This document shows positions 1 through 7,410 of a DNA stretch of 36,773 bases, in pieces. The stretch is from UBA5868 sp964482025. GTDB lineage: Bacteria > Pseudomonadota > Gammaproteobacteria > Pseudomonadales > Cellvibrionaceae. Positions within the stretch are counted from its first letter, which is position 1. Each line of letters opens with the position of its first letter. The notes under the pieces were generated by a model. That model was not told the DNA's origin. It searched no databases and worked only from the letters and a program-made list of their open reading frames with translations. Position numbers and translations under genes: made by a program. The stretch is from positions 1 through 36,773 of the forward strand of contig CAYZVN010000025.1 in the NCBI GenBank assembly GCA_964482025.1, written 5' to 3'.

Positions 1-87
1 ATCTACGGTAATACCCAGTGGCATTTAACAAGCGCACCAGCACGCGCCGTTCCGAGGCTGGACGCGCTAACACGCGCCGCTTGCTAA
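1..87 (+). CDS. 3' end of a preceding cassette gene (partial)
   Basis: An open frame enters from the left edge and stops at TAA 85-87, giving 28 residues with no recognisable domain. Its last two thirds overlap the attC-like sequence that begins at 23, so the C-terminus would be translated recombination site, as often happens in integron cassettes. The Ala/Arg/Leu-rich tail carries no family signal. It may equally be non-coding. The call rests on the open frame and on the neighbouring cassette structure. Confidence 0.3.
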   Translation: MYGNTQWHLTSAPARAVPRLDALTRAAC

Positions 88-89
88 TA
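23..89 (+). repeat. attC-like site 1 (degenerate)
   Basis: The left end reads ATTTAACAAGCG, a perfect RYYYAAC core followed by the usual AAGCG. The right end CGCTTGCTAAT is nearly its reverse complement, with T to C and one A missing. The interior is GC-rich with CCAG/CTGG arms. The following gene starts about 30 bases later, the usual cassette spacing. The right core is imperfect, so present recombination activity is doubtful. Confidence 0.45.
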
Positions 90-119
90 GTTATTTACTT
101 GCACTAAAGGTAGCCAAGA

Positions 120-659
120 ATGGAAATTCGCCGAATTCAAGTATCTGATGTTCCAAGCTTCTTGGATCTATGGAGTAGGACATACTCTGAAGGATCCTTC
201 CTCGCAAAAGGCCCTCCACCAGAAGATCGAGTGAGATCAGCTATAGAGTTAGTTGCCAGTAAAATGATTCCGAACTTTGTCGCCATTGAAGGCAGAAAAG
301 TGATCGGAGCTGTGGAAGTCTTCCCTGGAACAATGTGTGGCAAGAAATATGAAGGGGCAGAAAAAGTAGGTCACTTGGGGATTCAGGTTGATTCTGCGTA
401 CAGAAGAATGGGTATAGGTAATAGCCTGATGATGGCTGCAATCTCCGATGCTATTCGTTTCGGGTTTGACTCAATTGAACTCTCCGTTTTTGAAACCAAC
501 TTCGCTGCGATCCGGTTGTACGAAAAAGTAGGATTTGTTAAGTGCGGTCAAGATCAAAGTGATGCCTTGCTAGCAGGAAGTGGTGCAAAGGAGCAGCAAA
601 TGGTTTTCAATATCGTACATAACAAACGCCGTCAAATTGACGCGCAAGCGCCCACTTGA
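120..659 (+). CDS. GNAT-family N-acetyltransferase (cassette gene)
   Basis: A 179-residue protein of the GNAT fold, which transfers an acetyl group from acetyl-CoA to an amine. The acetyl-CoA loop is seen around residues 90-105 (LGIQVDSAYRRMGIGNSLM: the Q/R-x-x-G-x-G/A type motif), followed by helix and beta-strand segments ending in the typical NFAAIRLYEKVGF near residues 125-140. The substrate cannot be told. ATG at 120 follows AAAGGT by about 8 bases. The last dozen residues (NKRRQIDAQAPT) are translated attC sequence, a hallmark of integron cassette proteins. It lies between attC-like sites 1 and 2, and its GC content is lower than that of the flagellar genes. Family assignment is firm; the cassette status is an inference from the flanking sites. 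Confidence 0.85.
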   Translation: MEIRRIQVSDVPSFLDLWSRTYSEGSFLAKGPPPEDRVRSAIELVASKMIPNFVAIEGRKVIGAVEVFPGTMCGKKYEGAEKVGHLGIQVDSAYRRMGIGNSLMMAAISDAIRFGFDSIELSVFETNFAAIRLYEKVGFVKCGQDQSDALLAGSGAKEQQMVFNIVHNKRRQIDAQAPT

Positions 660-673
660 GGCGGGCATTATAC
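617..673 (+). repeat. attC-like site 2
   Basis: About 57 bases, the size of a short attC. The left end ACATAACAAACGCC resembles the R'' end of Vibrio-type attC sites. The right end GGCGGGCATTATAC resembles the L'/R' end except that the core GTT reads ATT. Inner arms CGTCAA/TTGACG lie between. It overlaps the 3' end of the acetyltransferase gene, and the next gene starts 16 bases after it. Confidence 0.6.
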
Positions 674-688
674 ATGCAGGAGAACGTC

Positions 689-1048
689 ATGAAGAAAACC
701 GGAAAAATCAACTATATCGAGATTCCATCAAGAGACCTTGAAGCAACGAAGGCGTTCTTTATTTCGGCTTTTCAATGGGCATTCGTCGACTATGGCTCCG
801 AATATGTGGCTATTGAGAATGCCGGAATTGATGGGGGCTTTTACAAATCCGACAAAGTATCTTCACCCAAGGGCGGTAGCGTACTGGTCGTTCTTTATAG
901 TTCGGAGCTTGAGGAAACACTCACAAAGGTTATATCGTCAGGCGGTAAGGTGGTTCAGGATATATTCGATTTCCCCGGCGGGCGGAGATTTCACTTCGCT
1001 GATCCAAATGGAAATGAATATGCTGTTTGGTCTGAACCCGATGCATAA
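689..1048 (+). CDS. VOC/glyoxalase-like protein (cassette gene)
   Basis: A 119-residue protein of the vicinal oxygen chelate superfamily (glyoxalase I, fosfomycin and bleomycin resistance proteins). It shows the two beta-alpha-beta-beta-beta halves: INYIEIPSRDLEATKAFF near the N-terminus and FPGGRRFHFADPNGNEYAVW near the C-terminus. The DPNGNEYAVW ending is typical of the family's last metal-binding strand. The reaction and ligand cannot be told. ATG at 689 is chosen over in-frame upstream codons because AGGAG lies 6 bases before it; the extra upstream codons would be attC sequence. The stop codon sits inside attC-like site 3. VOC proteins are frequent integron cassette cargo. Confidence 0.82.
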   Translation: MKKTGKINYIEIPSRDLEATKAFFISAFQWAFVDYGSEYVAIENAGIDGGFYKSDKVSSPKGGSVLVVLYSSELEETLTKVISSGGKVVQDIFDFPGGRRFHFADPNGNEYAVWSEPDA

Positions 1049-1121
1049 CCAAGCGTACCAGTTTGCGGCGCATCGACGGCAGGATGCTCACAAGCTCGCG
1101 CCTCTGTACGAGGCGTTATGT
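1043..1121 (+). repeat. attC-like site 3
   Basis: About 79 bases. The left core GCATAAC and right core GTTATGT are reverse complements at 6 of 7 positions. AAGCG follows the left core and GAGGC precedes the right core, as in other attC sites. This is the best-preserved of the three sites. It starts at the end of the VOC gene, and a new small gene starts 31 bases after it. Confidence 0.65.
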
Positions 1122-1151
1122 TTAAAGGGTAACTAAAAATGGAGTCTTCGT

Positions 1152-1316
1152 ATGAGAGTAATATATAGAGTATTGGTGGTTGTAACTTGTTTTTTTGCAG
1201 CAATAGCCTGCTACAGTTTCGGAATCCCAGCGGGCGGTGTTGTGTTTTTTATTCTAGGTATAATCTTTGAGGGGCTGTTCTGGATAGGCATATTTGGCAA
1301 AAAATCTCTGAAATAG
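1152..1316 (+). CDS. 54-residue two-segment membrane protein (cassette gene)
   Basis: A small open frame of 54 residues. ATG 1152 is preceded by GGAG with a 7-base spacer. A basic start (MRVIYR) leads into a first hydrophobic segment (about residues 7-23), then a short turn (SFGIPAGG) and a second hydrophobic segment (about 29-48) ending in KKSLK. The topology suggests a hairpin in the inner membrane with both ends in the cytoplasm. No function is recognisable. Its position right after attC-like site 3 makes it a likely third cassette. ACTTAAC just after the stop codon could be the left core of a fourth attC site, but I found no matching right end. Confidence 0.6.
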   Translation: MRVIYRVLVVVTCFFAAIACYSFGIPAGGVVFFILGIIFEGLFWIGIFGKKSLK

Positions 1317-1431
1317 ACTTAACCTATTACCCAATCCAGTATTAAAAATCCAAACTAGCGGCCTTTAATGCTCGGTTCTATCATTTGTACTAAACACATA
1401 ACAGTATTCTTTCCTGCCTCGCGCCTAGCAC

Positions 1432-1755
1432 TTACCAAACAAACAACTTGAACCCAACAAGCGTACCGCTAATACCCAGAAGCATGAGCCATCCTGTTAA
1501 GATCGCCATCGAAGAAGGGATTTTTGGGCTTATCTCGGGAAATAGAATCAGAGCCAATGCAAACATAGGCAAAAGGCCAAAAAGTTGGCCTGAATAAGTA
1601 GACTTGATTGGCGTATGTGGTGGGATGCCTAGATATATCAAAAGATATAGTGCAGCGAAAGCCAAGGCTCCCAATTCGCTTTTATTAAGTCCGTGCGACC
1701 TCCCATAAGCAAAATATGCTACTGCGATAAACAGGAAAACCATTAGCTCAAGCAC
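1432..1755 (-). CDS. Small hypothetical membrane protein
   Basis: A 107-residue, very hydrophobic protein with about four membrane segments (roughly residues 4-18, 28-45, 60-75 and 85-105) and a short polar loop containing SRHG/NKSE-like residues after the first. I do not recognise a family. The start is taken as GTG at 1755 because AGAGGTGG lies at good spacing upstream; the internal ATG at 1743 would have a ribosome site about 19 bases away. It runs opposite to the cassette genes on its left. An inverted cassette or an ordinary chromosomal gene are both possible. Confidence 0.6.
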   Translation of the reverse strand: MLELMVFLFIAVAYFAYGRSHGLNKSELGALAFAALYLLIYLGIPPHTPIKSTYSGQLFGLLPMFALALILFPEISPKIPSSMAILTGWLMLLGISGTLVGFKLFVW

Positions 1756-2022
1756 ACGACCACCTCTTTCCTCTTTGGATAAATTATTTAGTGGGGCAGG
1801 TGAAGCAGCTTATTTGCTTTCGCATGATAGTCCATAATTTTTTTAGCTTATCTCGATCAAGGATAATAGAGGTTCGAGCATGCGGTCTTTTCGAGCATTG
1901 CTCAATTGCTTTTTCCAGGTTGAGGGTAGGCTCCGCAAGATTGCTCTAAAACCGCTAGAATCTCAGAATAGAGCCCCGTGCTGTGCCGCGCTTGATTATG
2001 TGGCCGCGGCACGGGGTGGAGG
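1756..2022. other. Intergenic stretch
   Basis: No convincing gene. An open frame on + starting at 1880 runs into the 3' end of the GH97 gene on the other strand and looks like a shadow. The only clear structure is the GC-rich inverted repeat near 1975-2016, described separately. Confidence 0.5.
1975..2017 (-). terminator. GC-rich hairpin after the GH97 gene
   Basis: Read on the minus strand, CCCCGTGCCGCG is followed by a loop and then CGCGGCAC-AGCAC-GGGG. This gives an 8-bp inner stem and a 4-bp outer stem with a bulge, a few bases after the GH97 stop codon. The downstream run is T-poor (TCTATTCTG), so an intrinsic terminator is plausible but not perfect. Confidence 0.4.
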
Positions 2023-4056
2023 CTATTTGTGTTTCGGACTTTCCGTTAATACCACCACGGCTCCGCCGGAGCCAGCCAGGGCGAGTTTTACACTTTTGCG
2101 TTTATTAACTCTTTGGTGTGTTTTGGTCACACTGGAAATGGTTTTGCCGTCTTGCCAAATCTCTGCGCTGTAAGTGCCATCGGCTAAAAAATCCAACGGA
2201 ATTTTAATTTTGCGAGGGGATTCATTGGTCATGGCGCCGATATACCACTGTGTGCCTTTACGTTTGGCGAGCACGACATATTCACCGATATCGCCTTGTA
2301 AAAATCGCGTTTCATCCCAGGTGACGGGTACGTCGCGGAGAAACTCCAAGCCGTCTGCCCATTCGTTTTCCGGCAGCGGCCAGATGCCGTTGGTTTTGCT
2401 GTAGGTGATGGGGGAGTCCGACAGCATTTGCAGCGGGCTGTCGTACACCACGTACATAGCCAAGGCTTGTCCGCGTGTGGTTTGCACATAGGGCAGGGTG
2501 TTGCGCCATAACTTGGGCATGTCGGCCGGGGTGGTGTGGCGGAAGCCGCCGGGGGTGTAATCCATGGGGCCTAATATCATGCGCGTGTAGGGTAGGGTGA
2601 CGTTGTGGCGCGCGGTAATGCGGGAGCTCCATTTATTAAATTCGCCCCCCATTACACCTTCCTGCGTGAGCAGATGTGGGTAGGTGCGGTTCATGCCATT
2701 GGCGGCCATGGAGCCGTGTAAATCCACCATGATGTGATATCGCGCGGCCGTGCTCAGCAGTTTGTGGTAGTAGTCCACCATTTCCTGGTCGGACCTTTCC
2801 ATAAAATCCACTTTAATGCCTTTAACACCCCATTGCCGATAGGTTTTCAGCGCTTCTTCCATTTGCCAATCCAGCTGCTTCCACTGCAACCACAACCAAA
2901 CACCCACGTTATTTTCTTTGGCGTAGCGCAGAATTTCTGGCAGATCCATATCGGCAATAGGCTTGAGCACATCGGAGCCGGGTTTGCTATTGAGTGAGGT
3001 GCCTTGGTGCCAACCGGCGTCAATCAAAATGTATTCGAGTTTGAGGGCTGCGGCAAAATCGATATAAGCCTTGTAGGTGGCGGTGTTCATGCCCGGTTTT
3101 ACGCTGGCATCGCGCAGGGCGACTTGGTTGTCGTTCCACCAATCCCAGGCGACTTTGCCGGGTTTTATCCAGCTGGTATCGGTAAGCGCAGAGGGTTCAC
3201 CTAATAAAGTGACGAGGGACGATGTCATTAAATCGCCAGGCTGGTCGCCCATTAAAATAATGCGCCAAGGCGTGGTGAAATTTTTATGGAGCGTGCCCTT
3301 AACGGCGACCACATCCAAACCATCGCGGCGACTGTCGAAGCGGGGAGTGAGTACAGAGGAGACGCCGAGGCGGCCATCACCTAAGCCGGCGTACCAGCTG
3401 CCGGGGTAATCGCGCAGGTTGGATTCGGCCAGGGCAAAGGTGGTTTGGCCGTGGCCGGTTTTGCACACCAGGGGATGATCGTACAGGTGGTGTTGGCGAA
3501 TCTTGGAGGCTTTAACGGGATCAAATTCGCCTTCGTGGCCGTTGGAAAATTTGCCGAGATTGAGGCCAAAACACTGGTAATCCGCCGGAAAGAAAAACCC
3601 CGTCATTTCATATTGAATGCTGAATTCTTTAAAGGGATTTTTAGTTGGTAATTCGTAACGCAAAGCAACGCCGTGGTCGTAAGCGCGGACCTGAATATTC
3701 AGGTATTTTTGCGGGGTTTTATGGTCGGCAAATTCTGCGACAAGATATTCGTAATGATCCTGCAGTGTGTGATGGGGGCCGGCCACCATCTGGTGTTGGT
3801 CCCGCACCGATTGGTGGGTGTGGGTTAACAAGGTCATTGGCCCGTCGCCCAAGCGGTCGTTATCAATAGCAAACCCCAAAGACGAATCCACGATGACCGG
3901 TTTGCCATCGCGCTCTACTTGATAACGTAAACCGGCTTCAGTGTTGGACAGTGACACGGTAATGCGTTTGTCGGGTGAGCTGATTACCAGGGTTTCCGCC
4001 AGGAGCGGGGTGATTGGTAAAAGACACAGTAGAGCAAGGAATCGCAATCGAATCAT
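2023..4056 (-). CDS. Glycoside hydrolase family 97 (retaining type, alpha-galactosidase-like)
   Basis: A secreted or periplasmic glycosidase of 677 residues, the usual GH97 length. Residues 1-20 form a signal peptide (MIRLRFLALL...PLLAETL). Next comes the N-terminal beta-sandwich, a TIM barrel (from about residue 290, KPGKVAWDWWNDNQ) and a C-terminal beta domain. The barrel contains GIKVDFMERSDQ and later LLTQEGVMGGEF. From family knowledge, inverting SusB-type enzymes use Glu bases, one in an H-D-E context. Here that site reads DLHGSM, while an Asp stands in KVDFM, where retaining GH97 alpha-galactosidases have their nucleophile. I therefore infer a retaining alpha-glycosidase, most likely alpha-galactosidase. 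ATG 4056 is chosen over a TTG four codons upstream because it begins the signal peptide cleanly. It is transcribed alone, away from the HAD gene. Confidence 0.88.
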   Translation of the reverse strand: MIRLRFLALLCLLPITPLLAETLVISSPDKRITVSLSNTEAGLRYQVERDGKPVIVDSSLGFAIDNDRLGDGPMTLLTHTHQSVRDQHQMVAGPHHTLQDHYEYLVAEFADHKTPQKYLNIQVRAYDHGVALRYELPTKNPFKEFSIQYEMTGFFFPADYQCFGLNLGKFSNGHEGEFDPVKASKIRQHHLYDHPLVCKTGHGQTTFALAESNLRDYPGSWYAGLGDGRLGVSSVLTPRFDSRRDGLDVVAVKGTLHKNFTTPWRIILMGDQPGDLMTSSLVTLLGEPSALTDTSWIKPGKVAWDWWNDNQVALRDASVKPGMNTATYKAYIDFAAALKLEYILIDAGWHQGTSLNSKPGSDVLKPIADMDLPEILRYAKENNVGVWLWLQWKQLDWQMEEALKTYRQWGVKGIKVDFMERSDQEMVDYYHKLLSTAARYHIMVDLHGSMAANGMNRTYPHLLTQEGVMGGEFNKWSSRITARHNVTLPYTRMILGPMDYTPGGFRHTTPADMPKLWRNTLPYVQTTRGQALAMYVVYDSPLQMLSDSPITYSKTNGIWPLPENEWADGLEFLRDVPVTWDETRFLQGDIGEYVVLAKRKGTQWYIGAMTNESPRKIKIPLDFLADGTYSAEIWQDGKTISSVTKTHQRVNKRKSVKLALAGSGGAVVVLTESPKHK

Positions 4057-4443
4057 GAGAATATCCAAAATAAAAGGCCACCCGAAGGCGGCTATGGTGG
4101 TTTCTAATTGCGATCAATTCAAGTCGTCAATTCAATGAGGCGTTTCGCTGTGGGAGCCAGTCAGAACCGTTATCTGCCCAAGAGCTTAACAGCGGACGAG
4201 ATTATGGGGGGTGTGGGTTACACTAGACCGGAATTTGGGTCACCCTTAGAGAGGTCTGGCTCGGCATTGTTGCTGATGCGGATAATGCTTATGGCTTTTC
4301 TCCTGGTTGCAGGTTTGGGGGGATCGTTCGGGGTAGTGATGACGCTACGCTGGGTGACAGTCCCGGCGAAGTCTGCGTGAAGAAGCTTTTTCTGTGCGAC
4401 CAATATGGTTAAATGTAGGGCTTTTCAATAGAGGTAAGATTTT
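4057..4443. other. Divergent intergenic region (GH97 / yqaB-like)
   Basis: This must hold the promoters for two divergent genes. A + open frame from 4108 to 4380 exists, and its last 34 codons from ATG 4276 would make one hydrophobic segment (MRIMLMAFLLVAGLGG). It has no clear ribosome site or family, so I do not call it a gene. I see no strong operator. Confidence 0.35.
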
Positions 4444-5043
4444 ATGTACGACGGTTTTGCAGCGCTGATTTTTGATATGGATGGCACTTTGGTGGACAGC
4501 GGGCAGCTGCATGAAATTGCGTGGATTGAGGCTTTGAATCATTATGCAGTACCTATTGACCGGCCATTGATGCGGTCGCTTTCGGGGGTGCCAACTTTGG
4601 ACACCATTGAGCTTTTGATCAAAAAATTCCAGCTGCGCAATATGCCGCCGGCGACGGAGATTCAATTGTTCAAAGAGGACTTGGTACGCCAAAAGGTCGC
4701 TTCACTGGTAAAGCCGACGGCGCTAAAAGAGGTGGTGCTGCGCTATCACGGAGAAAAGCCCATGGCGGTGGGAACGGGCGCGCGAACGGCTGAAGCGCAG
4801 CACATATTGGAAATTTGTGGATTGGATAAATATATCACCGCAGTGGTGGGGGCCGATCGGGTGGCGCGCCCTAAGCCAGCACCGGATACTTTTTTGCGCT
4901 GTGCGGAGCTGCTCGGTGTGGCACCGCAGGAATGCGTGGTTTTTGAAGATGCAAAGTTGGGTATAGAGGCGGCCGAAAGTGCCGGTATGACGGTGGTGGA
5001 CGTTTATGCTGAGCTTAATATTCACAATGATTATTTTTTGTGA
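4444..5043 (+). CDS. yqaB: HAD-family phosphatase, YqaB-like (fructose-1-phosphate/sugar-phosphate phosphatase)
   Basis: A 199-residue cytosolic HAD hydrolase of the beta-phosphoglucomutase/YqaB group. Motif I is FDMDGTLVD (Asp11 nucleophile, Asp13 acid/base), followed by the helical cap. Motif II is AVGTG, motif III is the Lys of RPKPAPDTF and motif IV is VVFEDAKLGIEAA. The wording PMAVGTG and CVVFEDA closely matches E. coli YqaB, which hydrolyses fructose-1-phosphate and 6-phosphogluconate. The exact substrate here is inferred. ATG 4444 has GAGG about 9 bases upstream. A bidirectional terminator follows. Confidence 0.85.
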   Translation: MYDGFAALIFDMDGTLVDSGQLHEIAWIEALNHYAVPIDRPLMRSLSGVPTLDTIELLIKKFQLRNMPPATEIQLFKEDLVRQKVASLVKPTALKEVVLRYHGEKPMAVGTGARTAEAQHILEICGLDKYITAVVGADRVARPKPAPDTFLRCAELLGVAPQECVVFEDAKLGIEAAESAGMTVVDVYAELNIHNDYFL

Positions 5044-5060
5044 TTTGTAACCGCATAAAA

Positions 5061-5095
5061 AAAGGCGAGCTGTGAAGGCTCGCCTTTAGTTTTTT
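5061..5095. terminator. Bidirectional intrinsic terminator
   Basis: A perfect 10-bp stem, AAAGGCGAGC (5061-5070) with GCTCGCCTTT (5078-5087) and a 7-base loop. It has a T-rich tail on + and an A-run on the left that acts as the T tail on -. It lies between the convergent HAD and cytochrome genes and can serve both. Confidence 0.9.
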
Positions 5096-5106
5096 AATTT
5101 ACTCCA

Positions 5107-7410
5107 TTAATTAGAAGTAGTCTGCGGATAGCGGTATTTTTCACGCTGCACGTATTCCACTGTCCATATGATGGGCTCCACCGAAATATTTTTATTGGGG
5201 CCGATCATCATTTCTTTTTTGATTTCACCCATAGCCGCGAGGAAGCCCTGACGGTCGCTTTCAATGGTTTCGCGGATGTAATCGTTATCCTTATACAGCT
5301 CGCGGACACGGGCGACAGTTGCTGGGTCGTCGATCCAGCCATCCACGCCATACTGGCCTTTCGGCAAGCGGTTGGGCGCTTTGTCCAACCATAGGCGCAA
5401 GTCGTTGTTGCTGCGGTTCATCCCGTCTTGGTGGCAGCCTATACAGGAGCTACCGACGTTCAGGCGTGGATCGGCAGCGCGAAAGCCCCGGCCGTTGGTG
5501 TAGGCGTATCCGGTCATATGGGCAATATCATCATCTGCGTCGGTGAGGATGCGGGGATCACGGACGATATTGGTAAACGCATCCACGCGCCGCTGGTTAA
5601 AGCCGCCCGTCAAGTAATAACCCTGCAAACCATTATCTAAGCTATAAATCATTTCCGACGCCGACTGCATTGCGCCGCCTTGACCGGTGTAGTTGCGGCA
5701 GTAGCCAAAGCCTTGAACGGCCGGATTGCGGACGTTGTTGCAGCCCGGAGCATTACTGCCGGCGAAGCCAAATCCACCAGTGGTTCCGTAGGTTTGGTTC
5801 AAGCTGGCGATAAAGCTAAAGCTGCGGTTATCGTCGGCCACTTCGAGCCATTTAACAAACTTGGGAATTGGGTTGGCCCACCAGGGGAAACGGATGTCTT
5901 TGCCGTCGGGGTCGCGGTAAACGTCAAAAATATCGCGGTCGCGACCACTTGCTAAGTCACCGCTGAATACATCCCAGCTTTTGTAGAACCAGTGCCCATC
6001 GGGGCGCTTGGCGCGCCAGGTCAGACGTGAATCAACCGTGATGGCATTGAAAGTGATGAAGTAGTCGTAGGAGTCCATACCTTTGCTGATGTCCACTTCC
6101 AAGTTTCTTTCCATCTCGTCCGAATAGAACGGATTCATCATGATGGCGTTATACACGTCGGGGCGGGTAATGGTGTATATCAGCTGCGCCGCTTCTACCC
6201 ACTCAAAGCCATTGATGTCCACATATTCACCGGCCGCGTTGGTTTTGCGAGTTCCGCGGAAGCCGTCGATATAAGGCGGAATTGTGCCTTGTTGGACAGC
6301 GCCTTCCACGTTGCCGTGGAGAATTCGCTCCCAAATGCGCAGGGCGTGGGCCGGGTCTTTAACCGTTTGGTTGGTAAAGTTGTAGCGCTGACGCTGAACA
6401 GTCTCGCTCACTGCATTGCCGCGATAATCCCGTTTGCCGCTGCCGAATGCCAGGTCGTCATCGGAGCCGCCAAAAAATAATTCTTTTACGCCTTGGTTCC
6501 AGCCCCAGTAGTCGCGGATATCAAACTTATATAACAGCGCTTTGCCGTTTACATCCACCGGATGGACCAGCTCGGGTGCCCAGCGTGCGGTGGAGTTAAG
6601 TGCTTTGGAAAGAGCGACGCGAATAATTTCCAACTGATCTGCGCTTAAGCCTTCGTTGTGCAGCTCGTGCATGGAGGTGTAGACGATGTATTGCCGGTCG
6701 GCAGATGAAAGTTTGGCTTTATCGTCGGCAATCCACTGTTCCACTTCTGCTTCGCTGATTGTGGTGGAAGCGGAAACGAGGCGCGGGGTTTCCGGCAGCA
6801 TATGCTCAACTCGCTCTTTCCAGGCCTTGACGGCCGCGAGCATCTGCGCTCCGGCGGTGGCGCAACTCGTGCCGGGGCAGTTGTGGCGGTCGGTGCTCAT
6901 GCGCACGACGACTTTGGAGAGTTCGGGGTGTTTGAAATCTACCCGGGTTAGGGCGTACTGGTGCGCCAGGTCCAGGTCGTTGTCGGAATGCATGGGTGCC
7001 TGGTTACCGCCGACCTCCTCGGGGATGGCGGAGTTATGACAGGCCGCGCAACCACTTTCCCGCAGGAACGCGTAGAGCGTGTCTTCAAACGCTGCTTTGG
7101 ATATCTCCATGTCGTAGCCGAGGCCTTCCACATCCAGAGCGTAAGCTTCGTAGTTAACCCCGCCTTTACCGTTGGGAAGAATCGAATACCCCAGAGGCAC
7201 GCCAGGGTTATTGACGGAAGTGCCGCTGGACGACGAAGACGAGCTGGAGGACGAGCTGGAATTTGACGATGAACTGGAGGACGAACTGGAAGATGAGTTG
7301 GAGTCTCCGCCGGAAGTGGTGTTATTGCCACCGCCACAAGCAGTCAAGCCGAGCGCCAGCAACACCACACCCCCGTACAGGAGTGGCTGCTTCTTCAAAT
7401 TTATAATCAT
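5107..7410 (-). CDS. Polyserine-linker di-haem c-type cytochrome lipoprotein
   Basis: A 767-residue exported lipoprotein. Residues 1-24 are a lipoprotein signal with lipobox LTAC (Cys25). Residues 37-62 form a linker of 11 Ser, Asn and 12 Ser. A first haem c motif CAACH sits near residues 121-125 and a second, CIGCH, near 656-660. Between them is a long region with no family I can name, containing DYWGWNQG and several Trp/Tyr/Gly-rich stretches. Serine is coded by all six codons, so the tract looks kept for the protein rather than made by DNA slippage. Polyserine linkers are typical of secreted proteins of Cellvibrio, Saccharophagus and Teredinibacter. The role is probably periplasmic or surface electron transfer or an oxidoreductase; this is inference. 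It ends at the shared terminator. ATG 7410 starts a standard signal peptide. Confidence 0.82.
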   Translation of the reverse strand: MIINLKKQPLLYGGVVLLALGLTACGGGNNTTSGGDSNSSSSSSSSSSSNSSSSSSSSSSSSGTSVNNPGVPLGYSILPNGKGGVNYEAYALDVEGLGYDMEISKAAFEDTLYAFLRESGCAACHNSAIPEEVGGNQAPMHSDNDLDLAHQYALTRVDFKHPELSKVVVRMSTDRHNCPGTSCATAGAQMLAAVKAWKERVEHMLPETPRLVSASTTISEAEVEQWIADDKAKLSSADRQYIVYTSMHELHNEGLSADQLEIIRVALSKALNSTARWAPELVHPVDVNGKALLYKFDIRDYWGWNQGVKELFFGGSDDDLAFGSGKRDYRGNAVSETVQRQRYNFTNQTVKDPAHALRIWERILHGNVEGAVQQGTIPPYIDGFRGTRKTNAAGEYVDINGFEWVEAAQLIYTITRPDVYNAIMMNPFYSDEMERNLEVDISKGMDSYDYFITFNAITVDSRLTWRAKRPDGHWFYKSWDVFSGDLASGRDRDIFDVYRDPDGKDIRFPWWANPIPKFVKWLEVADDNRSFSFIASLNQTYGTTGGFGFAGSNAPGCNNVRNPAVQGFGYCRNYTGQGGAMQSASEMIYSLDNGLQGYYLTGGFNQRRVDAFTNIVRDPRILTDADDDIAHMTGYAYTNGRGFRAADPRLNVGSSCIGCHQDGMNRSNNDLRLWLDKAPNRLPKGQYGVDGWIDDPATVARVRELYKDNDYIRETIESDRQGFLAAMGEIKKEMMIGPNKNISVEPIIWTVEYVQREKYRYPQTTSN

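Noticed and set aside
1880..2173. 97-codon + frame next to the GH97 3' end
   Set aside because: Overlaps the GH97 coding end on the other strand, has no ribosome site and no family signal.
4108..4380. 90-codon + frame upstream of the HAD gene
   Set aside because: No ribosome site, mixed composition, no family; only a short hydrophobic run near its end.
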